A program made the translations under genes and the position numbers. Shown piece after piece: positions 54,377 through 63,640 of a stretch of 64,000 nt of DNA; positions within the stretch are counted from its first letter, which is position 1; the number at the start of each line of letters is the position of its first letter. This DNA comes from a bacterium. GTDB taxonomy: Bacteria; Bdellovibrionota_C; UBA2361; SZUA-149; JAQTWB01. The stretch lies in contig JAQTWB010000001.1 of NCBI GenBank assembly GCA_028689495.1, forward strand, positions 1 through 64,000, written 5' to 3'. Under the pieces are notes generated by a model, which did not search any database, was not told the origin of the DNA, and saw only the letters and a program-made list of their open reading frames with translations.

Positions 54377-55987
54377 ATGAGTTATTTGCTTAAATACCTT
54401 AGGGCAGCGTTGGTTCCGGTCTGTATTGCTTTGGCCGCGACAGGTGATGCCGATATTTTTTCTGCCATCATGATGATTGCTGCGATTGTGGCAATTTATT
54501 TGATGCCAAAGGATAACGGCAGCCTTTTTTTTGCCGGAGCGCTAATATATGCACTCTGTTTTTCCTGGCTGGCCGGAACCCTTGAGCGTTTTGGTGGCTT
54601 CCCTGCAACAGTAGCCTTTCTGCTTTTTCTGCTTTTTATTTTTCTCTCGGCTTTGCAGATGGTGTTTTTTGGGGCGCTTTTTCGCGCGGAGATTTACCCG
54701 CGATTTTTTCGACAACTGGGTCTGGTCTTTCCTTTGGCTTGGACAGGAGTGGACTTTTTGATGCCGAAGATGTTTCCCTGGACCCCGGCACATTTTTTGT
54801 TGGCGATTAAACCTGTTGCATTGCTGGCCAGTGTGGTTGGACCCTATGGACTGACTTTTCTTTGTTGCTGGGCAGCGGAGAACTCCATAAGGGGTATTTT
54901 GGAGTTTCAACGAAAAGGGAAGATGAAACGCTTTGCTTTGACGTTTACTATCATCACATTGTCTTGTTCATTCGGTTATTATCTTCAAGTGAGGTTGGAC
55001 CATGTAACGCAGCATGCACAGCGGATCTCTGTGGCGTTGGTGCAAGGTAATCTCTCTACTGAGACAAAAGGCAAGAGCAGTTATTTAAAAGCAAATCTTG
55101 CCGAGTATGTAAGGCTTAGCGAGAAGCGCAATGTCGATTTACTCGTCTGGCCGGAAAGCGTGATGAGCACCTGGACGCCTGTTAATATGGAAAATATTCG
55201 TGACACGAAATACGATCCTTTCCCTGAACAGGCGGTCAGTCTTATTTATGGGGTTCTTTCCTATGAGCAGCGAAGTAAGGATGAATTAGCGAAGTTGGAG
55301 AGTGAGCTTGGACGCCCGTTGACCCGTCAGGATATGGAGAGAGTTTTTCATTGGTATAATTCAGCCTTTGTTCTCGATCCTGTAGGTGGGGTTGCTGGTG
55401 TATATCACAAGCGGGCTCTGATGCCGCTCGGAGAATATTTGCCATTCGAAGAGTCATTTCCGTGGGTGCGGTCGCTTAGTCCTCAGTCTGGACGTTTTTC
55501 CGTTGGACATATAGCTGAGCCTGTTCGCTTGCAGATTCAGCCAAGGGGTGGAGAACTGGAGGTGCCGGTCGAGGTGAGGAGCGGGTTGTTGGTCTGCTAT
55601 GAGGACCTTTTGTCGGCCCTTTCTGTGGACTACGTGCGACGCGGAGCCAACATCCTTGTTAATGTGACAAATGATGCCTGGTACGGGCAGACAGCGGCAC
55701 CTTATCAGCACGAGCTTCTCGCTTCATGGCGTGCCGTGGAAACAGGACGTGTTTTATTGCGAGCGACCAATACTGGTGCAACGGCTGGAATAATGCCTGA
55801 TGGAACTGCGGTGGGTGGCCTGCCGATTTTTACCGCAGCAGTAAGCGAGCTGGAGGTGCCTCTTTTGTCACATGTCACCTTTTATGTCGCCGGGGGGCAT
55901 TGGCTAGAGGTAATTCCTTCTTTTGTTTTGTTGTTGCTGCTGTTTGGAGGTTTTATTGTCGGGAGACAGAAAGGATTTTCCAAGTGA
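54377..55987 (+). CDS. lnt: Apolipoprotein N-acyltransferase Lnt
   Basis: 536 residues. The N-terminal half has about six membrane helices. The C-terminal nitrilase-like domain has catalytic Glu in LLVWPESVMS, Lys in YHKRALMPLGEYLPFE and Cys in GLLVCYEDLLS, matching the Glu-Lys-Cys triad, plus VNVTNDAWYGQTAAPYQHE. It adds the third acyl chain to the N-terminal Cys of lipoproteins in the inner membrane. The next gene encodes a lipoprotein, a likely substrate. Confidence 0.93.
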   Translation: MSYLLKYLRAALVPVCIALAATGDADIFSAIMMIAAIVAIYLMPKDNGSLFFAGALIYALCFSWLAGTLERFGGFPATVAFLLFLLFIFLSALQMVFFGALFRAEIYPRFFRQLGLVFPLAWTGVDFLMPKMFPWTPAHFLLAIKPVALLASVVGPYGLTFLCCWAAENSIRGILEFQRKGKMKRFALTFTIITLSCSFGYYLQVRLDHVTQHAQRISVALVQGNLSTETKGKSSYLKANLAEYVRLSEKRNVDLLVWPESVMSTWTPVNMENIRDTKYDPFPEQAVSLIYGVLSYEQRSKDELAKLESELGRPLTRQDMERVFHWYNSAFVLDPVGGVAGVYHKRALMPLGEYLPFEESFPWVRSLSPQSGRFSVGHIAEPVRLQIQPRGGELEVPVEVRSGLLVCYEDLLSALSVDYVRRGANILVNVTNDAWYGQTAAPYQHELLASWRAVETGRVLLRATNTGATAGIMPDGTAVGGLPIFTAAVSELEVPLLSHVTFYVAGGHWLEVIPSFVLLLLLFGGFIVGRQKGFSK

Positions 55988-56098
55988 CCAGATGCAATGA
56001 ATCGGGCATTATGGCCCAAGACAGGATAATCCATCTGTTGAGTAATTAAATCCTCCCCAGATACTTTTTATATTTAAGCTGAGTAAATTGCCGTGCTT

Positions 56099-56794
56099 AT
56101 GACCTTCAAAAACACAATACTTGGAAGCTTTTTAATCGCTTTAACTGCTTGTCATCCGGTGTCTGGCCCCGACAAGTCATTTACCGGGGCTGTGCTTGGA
56201 GCGGGATGGGGTGCCGGTTCCGGAGCTGTGATTGGCAATCAGATGAATACCACTGGTCCGGGAGCATTGGTCGGTGCGGGGTTTGGTGCCGCCAGTGGTC
56301 TTGTTACCGGTATCGGACTTGATGTGGCTGAGGCAACCGAGTTGGAACAGGATCGGCAGATTGAGGCGATGCAGGTTCAGGTTCAGGAGAATGATAAGGC
56401 ATTGCGCAATCTTCAGGCTCATCTTGATTATCGCGGGAGAATGCTGGACGCGAACAAAGATGGAGTTCGTGTTTTTTTTGATACAGATCTTGCCGGTTTA
56501 CGCTTGGGGTCAGTCGTGGATTTAGAGCGATTTGCGGAGTCGTTCAAATACAATCCATTCTCGGGCTATTTTGAAGTGCATGGGCATAGTGATGAAACCG
56601 GTGATGAGAAACGCAACATGAGTCTCAGTGAGGCGCGGGCGCGGACAGTAGTGAATTTTTTAATTCAGCATGGTGTTTCTGCTGATCAGATTCGTCCATT
56701 CTCTCACGGGTCAAAATACCCTCTCGCCAGCAACAAGACCGCAGCTGGTAAGCAACTGAATCGTCGTGTCGATGTGCGGCTTGTTCATCAATGA
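56099..56794 (+). CDS. OmpA-family lipoprotein with glycine-zipper region
   Basis: About 231 residues. A lipoprotein signal peptide ends in LTAC. A glycine-zipper region follows (GAVLGAGWGAGSGAVIG and GALVGAGFGAASGLVTG), then a coiled-coil linker (residues ~85-120), and an OmpA C-terminal domain with FEVHGHSDETGDEKRN, LSEARARTVVNFL and NRRVDVRLV that should bind peptidoglycan. It anchors the envelope and may be processed by the adjacent Lnt. An in-frame GTG lies two codons upstream; neither start has a strong site. The stop overlaps the NUDIX gene start by four bases (ATGA). Confidence 0.88.
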   Translation: MTFKNTILGSFLIALTACHPVSGPDKSFTGAVLGAGWGAGSGAVIGNQMNTTGPGALVGAGFGAASGLVTGIGLDVAEATELEQDRQIEAMQVQVQENDKALRNLQAHLDYRGRMLDANKDGVRVFFDTDLAGLRLGSVVDLERFAESFKYNPFSGYFEVHGHSDETGDEKRNMSLSEARARTVVNFLIQHGVSADQIRPFSHGSKYPLASNKTAAGKQLNRRVDVRLVHQ

Positions 56795-57348
56795 ACCCCT
56801 GGAAAACTCTTTCATCTCGAGAAGTCTATCGTAATCCATGGATACGGTTGCGCGAAGATCAGGTGATTCGCCCTGATGGGCAACCTGGAATTTATGGAGT
56901 GATTGAAGCCAAGAAGGCCAGCGGTGTGCTTGTTGTTGATAACGATGGTTTAATTGTTTTGGTCGGTCAGTATCGCTATACGATGGAGTGTTATTCGTGG
57001 GAATTGATCGCCGGGGGAACGGAGCCTGACGAAACTCCACTTGTTGCAGCACAGCGTGAACTTCGCGAGGAGGCTGGGTTAATTGCTCACGATTGGCGGC
57101 CGTTGGGGCATGAGTTGCATCTCAGTAATTGTTTTTCTTCCGAGCGAGCTTATCTTTTTCTCGCCCGAGATTTAACTGCAACAGAATCTTCACCGGAAGG
57201 AACAGAGGTTTTACAGATTCGCAGGGTTTCATTTGCCGAGGCTCAGGCAATGGTGCTGTCCGGGGCAATTCAAGATGCCATGACTGTTATTGGATTGTTG
57301 CTTTATGGGTGTAGCCAAGAGTTGGATGAGCTCCAACGTCATCCGTAA
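56791..57348 (+). CDS. NUDIX hydrolase, ADP-sugar pyrophosphatase-like
   Basis: 185 residues. The Nudix box GGTEPDETPLVAAQRELREE followed by AGL (residues 75-97) is complete. VYRNPWIRLREDQVIRPDG near the N-terminus and EGTEVLQIRRVSFAEAQAMV near the C-terminus are like ADP-ribose pyrophosphatases. It probably cleaves ADP-ribose or a related nucleoside diphosphate sugar. It is translationally coupled to the OmpA-type lipoprotein gene, with which no functional link is obvious. Confidence 0.9.
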   Translation: MNPWKTLSSREVYRNPWIRLREDQVIRPDGQPGIYGVIEAKKASGVLVVDNDGLIVLVGQYRYTMECYSWELIAGGTEPDETPLVAAQRELREEAGLIAHDWRPLGHELHLSNCFSSERAYLFLARDLTATESSPEGTEVLQIRRVSFAEAQAMVLSGAIQDAMTVIGLLLYGCSQELDELQRHP

Positions 57349-57410
57349 GTCCGCGCCGACCCGCAGATTGATGTTATTTCCCGGCAGATCGCCTTTGAGG
57401 CAGTTCCAAC

Positions 57411-59060
57411 TCACGACGGGTTTTCGTGTAACATTTTTGACAAGTGCTTTGCGATTACATCTTCTGCGCTTGCTGTGGGCATATCATTTGTGCGTTTAGT
57501 GGTGTTTTCAACGATACTGAGTAGCTGTGATGGTTCATAAGGCTTTTGCAGAAATCCATCTGGTGGTAGCGCAGAAAAACTTTCTTCGATGTCCTTAGAG
57601 AAATACCCACTAGAAATTATAACGGGAATCTGTGGGCAGATACGCTTCATCTCTGTGAAAACCTCATCTCCTGACATGCCCGGCATAGTTAAGTCGAGGA
57701 TGACGCAGGAAAGTGAGTTCTTACGTTCGGAGAATATTTGAAGACCTTCGTGTCCGTTGGAGGCGGTTAGAGCATGGAAGCCATCTTTTTCCAGCAATTT
57801 GCGAGCAATGGTGCGAATTGCTGCTTCATCATCTACGATCAGCACTTCTCCGGTGTGGTGGGATTGGCTATTGATTTTTTCTATTTTTGGAGAAAGGGCA
57901 TCCTGGGCAGCAATAGGAATCAGTACAGTGATACTTGTTCCCTGGCCCATCGTGCTATCTACCTTGATTGCTCCACGATGGCTGCTGACAATCCCTAATG
58001 TTGCAGATAGGCCCAGCCCAAGCCCATGGTATTTAGTTGTAAAAAATGGATCGAACATACATGAGATTGTCTGGGGATCCATTCCACAGCCTGTATCTTT
58101 GACACACACGAACGCATAGATACCCTCACCTGGCGGATCATTTGAAATACAGGAAGAAATGTATTCACTATCAGCCTCAATTTCACCGCAATTTATTTGA
58201 ATTGTTCCAGACGCACCGCAGAGGGCATCAGAGGCATTAAGCACCAGACTGGCAATTACCTGTCTAAGTAGTCCAGGGTCTGCTTCAATTTGACTCTGGC
58301 AAACGCCGGTCGATACTATCGTGGCGTTGCCTGGCATTGAACCTTGAAGGACGCTGGTCATTTCGCTGACTACAGAGGAGAGGTTGAGCTTTTCAAGTTT
58401 AAATGAATTACCTCGCGAGAAAGCTAGAAGCTGGGATGTCAAATTGCGGGCACGCAGTGCCGATTGACGGATAAGCTCGGACTGAACAACTGCAAGAGAA
58501 CTTGAGTCGATGTCGGTCGCGATGATCGAAGCATAGCCGATAATTGCTGTTAACAGGTTATTGAAGTCATGTCCGATCGCTCCAGCGAGGCGACTCAGGC
58601 TCTCCAATTTTTGTTGATGAACAATTCCGTCTTCCATGGCCTGACGTTTCTGTTCATTTTTTTTTCTTTCCACCGACTGCAAAATGGCTCGTTGAAGCAC
58701 ATGAGGGGTAATGTCTTCCTTGAATAGCCAGGCGCTGGCGCCAGCTTTGATGACCTCCGACTCATCTGGAAAGTCTAGTTGATGGGCGAAAAAAATAAAT
58801 GGAGCAGGCAGATGTCGTGCATCTACCTCTTTTAGCAAGTTTATTCCAGAATTGTCTCCGAGGTTGCCGCAGACAATATATGCATCGTGGATGGCTAGCT
58901 TAATTTGCTCCAACCCATCGTCGTAAGACCCTGCCCAGTCGACGACAAATAGGTCTTTCGTTGACGCTTCTTTTGCCGAGGCCTGTAACAGGTCCAATGT
59001 GACGAGAAAATCCTCGACATCATCATCAATAAAAAGAACGCGTAGTGCATCTCGTTGCAT
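57411..59060 (-). CDS. Hybrid histidine kinase with pseudo-receiver N-terminus
   Basis: 549 residues, cytosolic. Residues 1-~118 have a receiver fold (LFIDDDVED) but the phosphoacceptor position reads DAYIVCGNLGDNSG with Cys64 in place of Asp. The histidine phosphorylation site is in GAIGHDFNNLL (H164), followed by a HATPase domain (LNASDALCG, DTGCGMDP, GLGLGLSATLGI). The C-terminal receiver has Asp456 in VILDLTMPGMSG. No membrane or sensor domain other than the pseudo-receiver is present, so the input may be protein contact. It is a stand-alone gene. Confidence 0.88.
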   Translation of the reverse strand: MQRDALRVLFIDDDVEDFLVTLDLLQASAKEASTKDLFVVDWAGSYDDGLEQIKLAIHDAYIVCGNLGDNSGINLLKEVDARHLPAPFIFFAHQLDFPDESEVIKAGASAWLFKEDITPHVLQRAILQSVERKKNEQKRQAMEDGIVHQQKLESLSRLAGAIGHDFNNLLTAIIGYASIIATDIDSSSLAVVQSELIRQSALRARNLTSQLLAFSRGNSFKLEKLNLSSVVSEMTSVLQGSMPGNATIVSTGVCQSQIEADPGLLRQVIASLVLNASDALCGASGTIQINCGEIEADSEYISSCISNDPPGEGIYAFVCVKDTGCGMDPQTISCMFDPFFTTKYHGLGLGLSATLGIVSSHRGAIKVDSTMGQGTSITVLIPIAAQDALSPKIEKINSQSHHTGEVLIVDDEAAIRTIARKLLEKDGFHALTASNGHEGLQIFSERKNSLSCVILDLTMPGMSGDEVFTEMKRICPQIPVIISSGYFSKDIEESFSALPPDGFLQKPYEPSQLLSIVENTTKRTNDMPTASAEDVIAKHLSKMLHENPS

Positions 59061-59222
59061 GTAGGCGCACCTTAATCACGGTTACTTTTTGTTTGCCTGG
59101 CCCGAAAATTTACGACTGCGATAGCTGTCCCTCGCGGGACTTCGCCGTTTTTGGGCACACTCCGGTGAGCACCCGAGGATATTCCTTCATCAGGGCGAAA
59201 TCAACCAAGAAATGCAGAATGC

Positions 59223-59945
59223 TTATTCGTGCTTTGAGTCTTCGGGAGTCTCATTGTCGTCCTCGTCCAGGCCAAGTATTTCTTCTCTGGAGAAAGAGTG
59301 GCTCATGCGTCGGCCATGGCGCATCACGGCGCGGATGCCAGCTGCGAGTAACAGATCGATTGTTCGTCGGCGATTTCGTTTTTTCTTCCATCCGAGGCGA
59401 TGCGCTTCTTCGGAGGCACGGCTGATTTCACTGCCGACGATTTCAAATAGCTCGTCCAGAACATTCTCCAGATCGGTGATTATCACGGGAGGAAGTTCTT
59501 TATCGGTATAGACCGCATTAAGTGAGTCGACTTTCAGCGAAAGAGGCTGGTCGACAAGCTCTTCTGCTTCGACAATTGATTCCAGATCCTCAGTTATCAG
59601 CAGGGTGCGAATATCTTCGATTCGTTGTTTGGTCGCTACAAGTAATCGGCGTAGCTGTTCAAATGCTCGGTTCCCCTGGCTATCCATAACGTTGAGATAA
59701 GCGAGAGCTGGCTCGTCAATTAATGATACACGTGATTGAGCCTGGTCGAGGATACTGTCGAGATACTGTAAATGGCGCCGTAGGCTTCGCTTTCGGGCTG
59801 TTTTTGTTGTCCAGAGCTTAAGCATAATCAATATAGAGACCAGCCCGAGAAAAAAGGCTGAGCCTAGCAGTAATGGAAGGTAAGAAGGCTGCCCGGAGCT
59901 GCCATCAGTGATTAATGTTGAGAGGGTGTTGAGGTACATATTCAT
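59223..59945 (-). CDS. Unknown membrane-anchored protein, paralogue of the gene at 1465-2007
   Basis: 240 residues with a membrane helix at about 20-45 and a long helical cytoplasmic domain. It shares ALAYLNV and GSEISRASEEAHRLG with the gene at 1465-2007, in the same order and spacing class. It has an extra basic C-terminal stretch (KKKRNRRR, then HGRRMSHSFSREEILG) ending in an acidic tail. No family recognised. It is transcribed alone between the hybrid kinase and MATE genes. Confidence 0.7.
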   Translation of the reverse strand: MNMYLNTLSTLITDGSSGQPSYLPLLLGSAFFLGLVSILIMLKLWTTKTARKRSLRRHLQYLDSILDQAQSRVSLIDEPALAYLNVMDSQGNRAFEQLRRLLVATKQRIEDIRTLLITEDLESIVEAEELVDQPLSLKVDSLNAVYTDKELPPVIITDLENVLDELFEIVGSEISRASEEAHRLGWKKKRNRRRTIDLLLAAGIRAVMRHGRRMSHSFSREEILGLDEDDNETPEDSKHE

Positions 59946-60047
59946 ATTCTCTTTTGATTCAAATGGACCGATACCGATTCAGCTATTACTGTATGTGTTT
60001 TTTATGCCCACCGAGAAGATCGGCTGTCTTGAAGAATCACTAAAGTG

Positions 60048-61373
60048 CTAACGGTGATAGTTTAGCAGAATATGCCTGGCGATAAGGCAGGCACCCAGGC
60101 CCGCTACCCAGTTGACCAGCGAGATACCGAGCCAAAGTCCATCTGCTCCGAACTGGCAAAGGTATGGATAGAACAGGAGAGGGGCGGCAATTTGACGGAA
60201 TATACTGATTCCCATGGGGATTTCCGGCTTTCGGCAAGATTGGGTTGTCGCATTGCTTAAGAAAACCAGGGCATAAGCGGGCAGGGTGTACCGGGAATAG
60301 CCAAGGTACCCCGCAGCCCCAAGCTGAATTGCCTTGTCCGAGGTAAAGAAGGCGGTCAGGTATTCACCGAAGAAAAATATTAGCAAAGAGCTGGAGATGG
60401 TTAATGCCAGACTGGCAATAACCGAGTTGTTAAATGCAGCATTTGCCCGGTCGAGTCGCCCAGCACCGAAATTTTGGCTGATTATTGCTCGGAGAGCCAT
60501 ATTCATACCGAGTATCGGCAGTAGAAACACCTGCTCTATTCTTGTGGCTAAACCGTAGGCTCCGACAGTGGAATGGTCGAATTTTCCGGCGAAGCGGACG
60601 ATGATAAAAGATCCAATGGCGATGCTTGCCATACTTATGGCGGATGAGATGCCGTAGCGGAAAATACTGCCCATAATAGGGCCATCGGGGATTAAGGTCA
60701 GCGATTTAAAATCGAGCACCTCATATTGGATTAGTTTTTTGGCATAATAAATGGACCCCGCAACTTCAACCAGTACTGTTGCCAGAGCAATTGCGCCAAG
60801 ATCGAATCCGGGGAAAATCCAGATAAAAAACGGATTCAGCAGAGTGTTGGCCAGAGCTCCACATACGAGGAAGTTGCGAACCGAGCGCGTGTCACCACAG
60901 ACCGTCAGCAACGGGCCAAGGACGTTGATAAAGATTATAGGCAGTGCCCCCCAATAAATAACAGAGATATATTTGTGAGCCTCTTTGAGGACTTCCGGTT
61001 CCCTGATTACCAAAGGAATGACGAGATCGATTGCTACTTGTTTGAGGCAAAGTACTAATATGGCTAGCAGCAAAGCAAGAAGTATGGTTTGTGCTGAATA
61101 TTTTCGGGCGAGTGCCTTGTCTCCAGAACCCAGCATATTACCGACCAGGCTTCCCGCTCCGCTGCCGAATCCGGCGCCCAGGGCGACGAGCAGAAAAAAA
61201 AGCGGGAAACTGGCGGATAGGCCGGTTAGTGCCGCGGCTGAAACCCGTCCGGCAAAAAAAGTGTCGGTCAGGTTAAAAGCAGTGTGGGAGAAAAATCCAA
61301 TAGCTCCCGGAATCGCCAGTTTTAGTAACAGACGGTTAATATCTTCCTCAATGAGCGGGTTGCCTAACGACAT
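60048..61373 (-). CDS. MATE-family multidrug/Na+ antiporter
   Basis: 441 residues with twelve membrane helices in two homologous six-helix halves. The start MSLGNPLIEEDINRLLLKLAIP and the early segment FNLTDTFFAGRV are typical. GLATRIEQVFLLPILGMNMAL and ISQNFGAGRLDRANAA are the conserved regions of the second half. It exports organic cations or drugs using Na+ or H+; the real substrate is unknown. The ATG has no strong ribosome site. It is divergent from the cytochrome c peroxidase gene. Confidence 0.92.
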   Translation of the reverse strand: MSLGNPLIEEDINRLLLKLAIPGAIGFFSHTAFNLTDTFFAGRVSAAALTGLSASFPLFFLLVALGAGFGSGAGSLVGNMLGSGDKALARKYSAQTILLALLLAILVLCLKQVAIDLVIPLVIREPEVLKEAHKYISVIYWGALPIIFINVLGPLLTVCGDTRSVRNFLVCGALANTLLNPFFIWIFPGFDLGAIALATVLVEVAGSIYYAKKLIQYEVLDFKSLTLIPDGPIMGSIFRYGISSAISMASIAIGSFIIVRFAGKFDHSTVGAYGLATRIEQVFLLPILGMNMALRAIISQNFGAGRLDRANAAFNNSVIASLALTISSSLLIFFFGEYLTAFFTSDKAIQLGAAGYLGYSRYTLPAYALVFLSNATTQSCRKPEIPMGISIFRQIAAPLLFYPYLCQFGADGLWLGISLVNWVAGLGACLIARHILLNYHR

Positions 61374-61470
61374 GGGTAGGAGTAGCTTTGCGGTGATTTT
61401 TTTATAAAGATGGGGCAGCAGGAGGAATGTTTTCTGAAGAAGTGCACCTCAAAAGAACTGGTCAGGTTAG

Positions 61471-61560
61471 ATTTAGCCATCAAGTATTTCGCCATCAAGT
61501 ATTTCGCCATCAAGTATTTAGCCACCAAGTATTTAGCCATCAAGTATTTAGCCACTAAGG
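61471..61560 (+). repeat. 15-bp tandem repeat, six units, in the 5' leader of the peroxidase gene
   Basis: Six copies of ATTTAGCCATCAAGT with few changes; two copies carry TTTC in place of TTTA. The last unit is altered to GCCACTAAGG and so creates the AAGGA ribosome site for the GTG at 61569. The period of 15 keeps an upstream frame open (repeats of KYLAT/KYFAI), but this looks like leader, not coding. Confidence 0.85.
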
Positions 61561-61568
61561 AACAAACC

Positions 61569-62618
61569 GTGAAACTTTTAAAATACTCCGTCATTTCTCT
61601 TTCTTTGCTCGGTCTTTACGCGGTTATAGTGACATCGGTGGGGGCGGACAAGTTAGCCTATCAGACTATATTCAAGCCACTGCCACCAGTTACTGAGGTT
61701 ACTCCGGACTCCCGCGAAAATGCAATGGTTAGTCTGGGCGAAAGACTTTATTTTGAGACAGCTCTTTCACTGGACAACGATCTGTCATGTAACAGCTGTC
61801 ACAAGCTTGATGCATTTGGCGTTGATAATGAAAAAACTTCTCCTGGGCATAAGGGGCAAAGGGGGGGGAGAAACTCACCAACGGTTTATAATTCGGCGTT
61901 GAATATCGCACAATTTTGGGATGGACGGGCCGCAGATGTAGAAGCTCAGGCATTGGGACCAATTTTAAACCCAATTGAAATGGCGATGCCAGATGAAGCT
62001 GCGGTCTTGGCACGTTTGGTTTCTTCTGATGTGGTTGGCGGCAACTATCCTCAGCTTTTTGCTAAAGCCTTTCCTGAAGAGAAGGAGCCTTTGACTTACA
62101 AGAATGTCGGTGCTGCGATTGGAGCTTTCGAGCGCACGTTGCTGACACCTTCAGCCTTTGATGATTATCTGATGGGAGATGAGTCGGCACTTACCGCCGA
62201 GGAACAGAAGGGGTTACAGAGGTTTGTTGAGACTGGTTGTGTCGCTTGCCATGCCGGGGTCGGTATTGGTGGTGGCATGTATCAGAAGTTAGGGTTGGTA
62301 GTTCCCTATGAGTCGGCCGATCAAGGCAGATATGATGTTACGAAGACCGAAGCAGATCGCCACGTTTTTAAGGTGCCTTCATTGCGGAATATCGTTAAAA
62401 CATCTCCGTATTTCCACGATGGTTCAATCGCCACACTGGAGGAAGCGGTGAAGTTGATGGGCAAGCATCAGTTAGGTAAGGATCTGTCAGATGCGGAAAT
62501 AAATGAGATAGTTGTTTTCCTCGGCGCATTAACAGGTCGCATCCCATTACGAGCATCTACCGAGTCCGCAGGTTGTGCCGCAGATACGTCAGAATGCTCG
62601 GCGGAGGTAAGCCCGTAA
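61569..62618 (+). CDS. Di-heme cytochrome c peroxidase (MauG/CcpA family)
   Basis: About 349 residues from the preferred GTG. A signal peptide (KLLKYSVISLSLLGLYAVIV) is followed by two c-type heme sites: CNSCHKLD (C74, C77, H78) and CVACHAGVG (C224, C227, H228). VPSLRNIVKTSPYFHDGSI near residue 270 is a conserved family block. It reduces H2O2 in the periplasm using cytochrome electrons. A longer frame from 61410 would place 53 odd residues made of a tandem repeat before the signal peptide, so it is rejected. Its 3' end overlaps the convergent sigma-factor gene by 30 bp. Confidence 0.92.
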   Translation: MKLLKYSVISLSLLGLYAVIVTSVGADKLAYQTIFKPLPPVTEVTPDSRENAMVSLGERLYFETALSLDNDLSCNSCHKLDAFGVDNEKTSPGHKGQRGGRNSPTVYNSALNIAQFWDGRAADVEAQALGPILNPIEMAMPDEAAVLARLVSSDVVGGNYPQLFAKAFPEEKEPLTYKNVGAAIGAFERTLLTPSAFDDYLMGDESALTAEEQKGLQRFVETGCVACHAGVGIGGGMYQKLGLVVPYESADQGRYDVTKTEADRHVFKVPSLRNIVKTSPYFHDGSIATLEEAVKLMGKHQLGKDLSDAEINEIVVFLGALTGRIPLRASTESAGCAADTSECSAEVSP

Positions 62619-63344
62619 TCTCAGAAGCGCGCGTGAGCGAATCTGGCTTGCGCGCGACTCTGTAACGCCGATGATTTCACCAATTTCCTTAAGGTTCAGT
62701 TCTTCGTAAAAGTATAAAGTGATAACCAGTCTTTCCTTATCGGAAAGCCTGTCTAGAGCTCGAGCGATGATTTCTACCCGCTCACTTTCAAGGAACTCTT
62801 CCAGCGGATTTTCTGATACACCAGGCATCCAGTCATGAGCGACAAATCGTTCTTCACCGTGACCGTACCCCAGTTCTTCAAAACTGAGCATGACGATACT
62901 GCCAACATCGGTTAACATTCGGCGAAAGTCTTCCAGCTCAACTTCCATTTCTTCCGCAACTTCCAGGTCCTCTGCGGCACGACCAAGTTTCTGTTCAAGG
63001 CGCATGTAGGCCTCCTCCAGTCGATGCGCTTTGTGGCGCAGCGATCTCGGGACCCAATCCTGCGTTCGGAAACTGTCGAGAATAGCCCCGCGGATACGGA
63101 ACTGAGCATATGTAGCGAAATTGGTCTCATGTCTGGGGTCGTATTTTTCCAGAGCGTCGACTAATCCGATAATACCTGAATTAAGCATCTCCTTGATGTC
63201 GATCTCGGCTGGCAAACGTCCGGCCAGACGATGAACAACTCTTTTAACCAGAGGCAGAAATGTGCGGATCAGTTCCTCGCGATCTGTATCATCGGAGATA
63301 TCAAATGCCTCAGGAAATTCATTGTCTACTTTTGCCACTCCCAT
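62589..63344 (-). CDS. fliA: FliA/WhiG-type sigma factor (sigma-28 class)
   Basis: 251 residues. Region 2: LVKRVVHRLAGRLPAEIDIKEMLNSGIIGLVDALEKYD with FATYAQFRIRGAILDSFRTQDWVPRSLR. Region 3 follows, and region 4 is LDRLSDKERLVITLYFYEELNLKEIGEIIGVTESRASQIRSRAL. This is the FliA arrangement, directing RNA polymerase to flagellar and chemotaxis promoters. FlgM or other flagellar genes are not adjacent, which is unusual for fliA. An ATG with a GAGG site is well supported. Confidence 0.9.
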   Translation of the reverse strand: MGVAKVDNEFPEAFDISDDTDREELIRTFLPLVKRVVHRLAGRLPAEIDIKEMLNSGIIGLVDALEKYDPRHETNFATYAQFRIRGAILDSFRTQDWVPRSLRHKAHRLEEAYMRLEQKLGRAAEDLEVAEEMEVELEDFRRMLTDVGSIVMLSFEELGYGHGEERFVAHDWMPGVSENPLEEFLESERVEIIARALDRLSDKERLVITLYFYEELNLKEIGEIIGVTESRASQIRSRALLRLRAYLRRAF

Positions 63345-63401
63345 GTACCTCGTGCGAATGAAAGGTAAAACCTGATAGAACTAAAATCGAATCGGCGAAT
63401 A

Positions 63402-63635
63402 TCAATGTTCATGCAGGGTATCCCAGAATACCCATAGCTTAATTATGATGCGACCAATCAGGCCAACGGCGCAAACAACTGCTACACTTTTCAGAATAAT
63501 TATACCTAAACTATTATTGCTTAGCGTGCTGCTCACCGCCGTAATTACGAAACAAAGAATCAGTAGAGCCGCGAAGTATCTATGTAACCCCTTGTAATTT
63601 CGGACTATAGTCTTATTTTTTACGTTTTTTTTCAC
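63402..63635 (-). CDS. Small membrane protein of unknown function
   Basis: 77 residues with a basic N-terminus (KKNVKNKTIVRNYKG) and two membrane helices (YFAALLILCFVITAVSSTL and LGIIILKSVAVVCAVGLIGR). No family recognised. It lies 5 bp after the phosphoenolpyruvate carboxylase stop codon on the same strand and may be cotranscribed with it. The role is unknown. Confidence 0.6.
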   Translation of the reverse strand: MKKNVKNKTIVRNYKGLHRYFAALLILCFVITAVSSTLSNNSLGIIILKSVAVVCAVGLIGRIIIKLWVFWDTLHEH

Positions 63636-63640
63636 AGTGT

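Noticed and set aside
61410-61568. N-terminal extension of the cytochrome c peroxidase made of KYFAI/KYLAT repeats
   Set aside because: It would place a repeat before the signal peptide. The GTG at 61569 has a ribosome site and a normal signal peptide.
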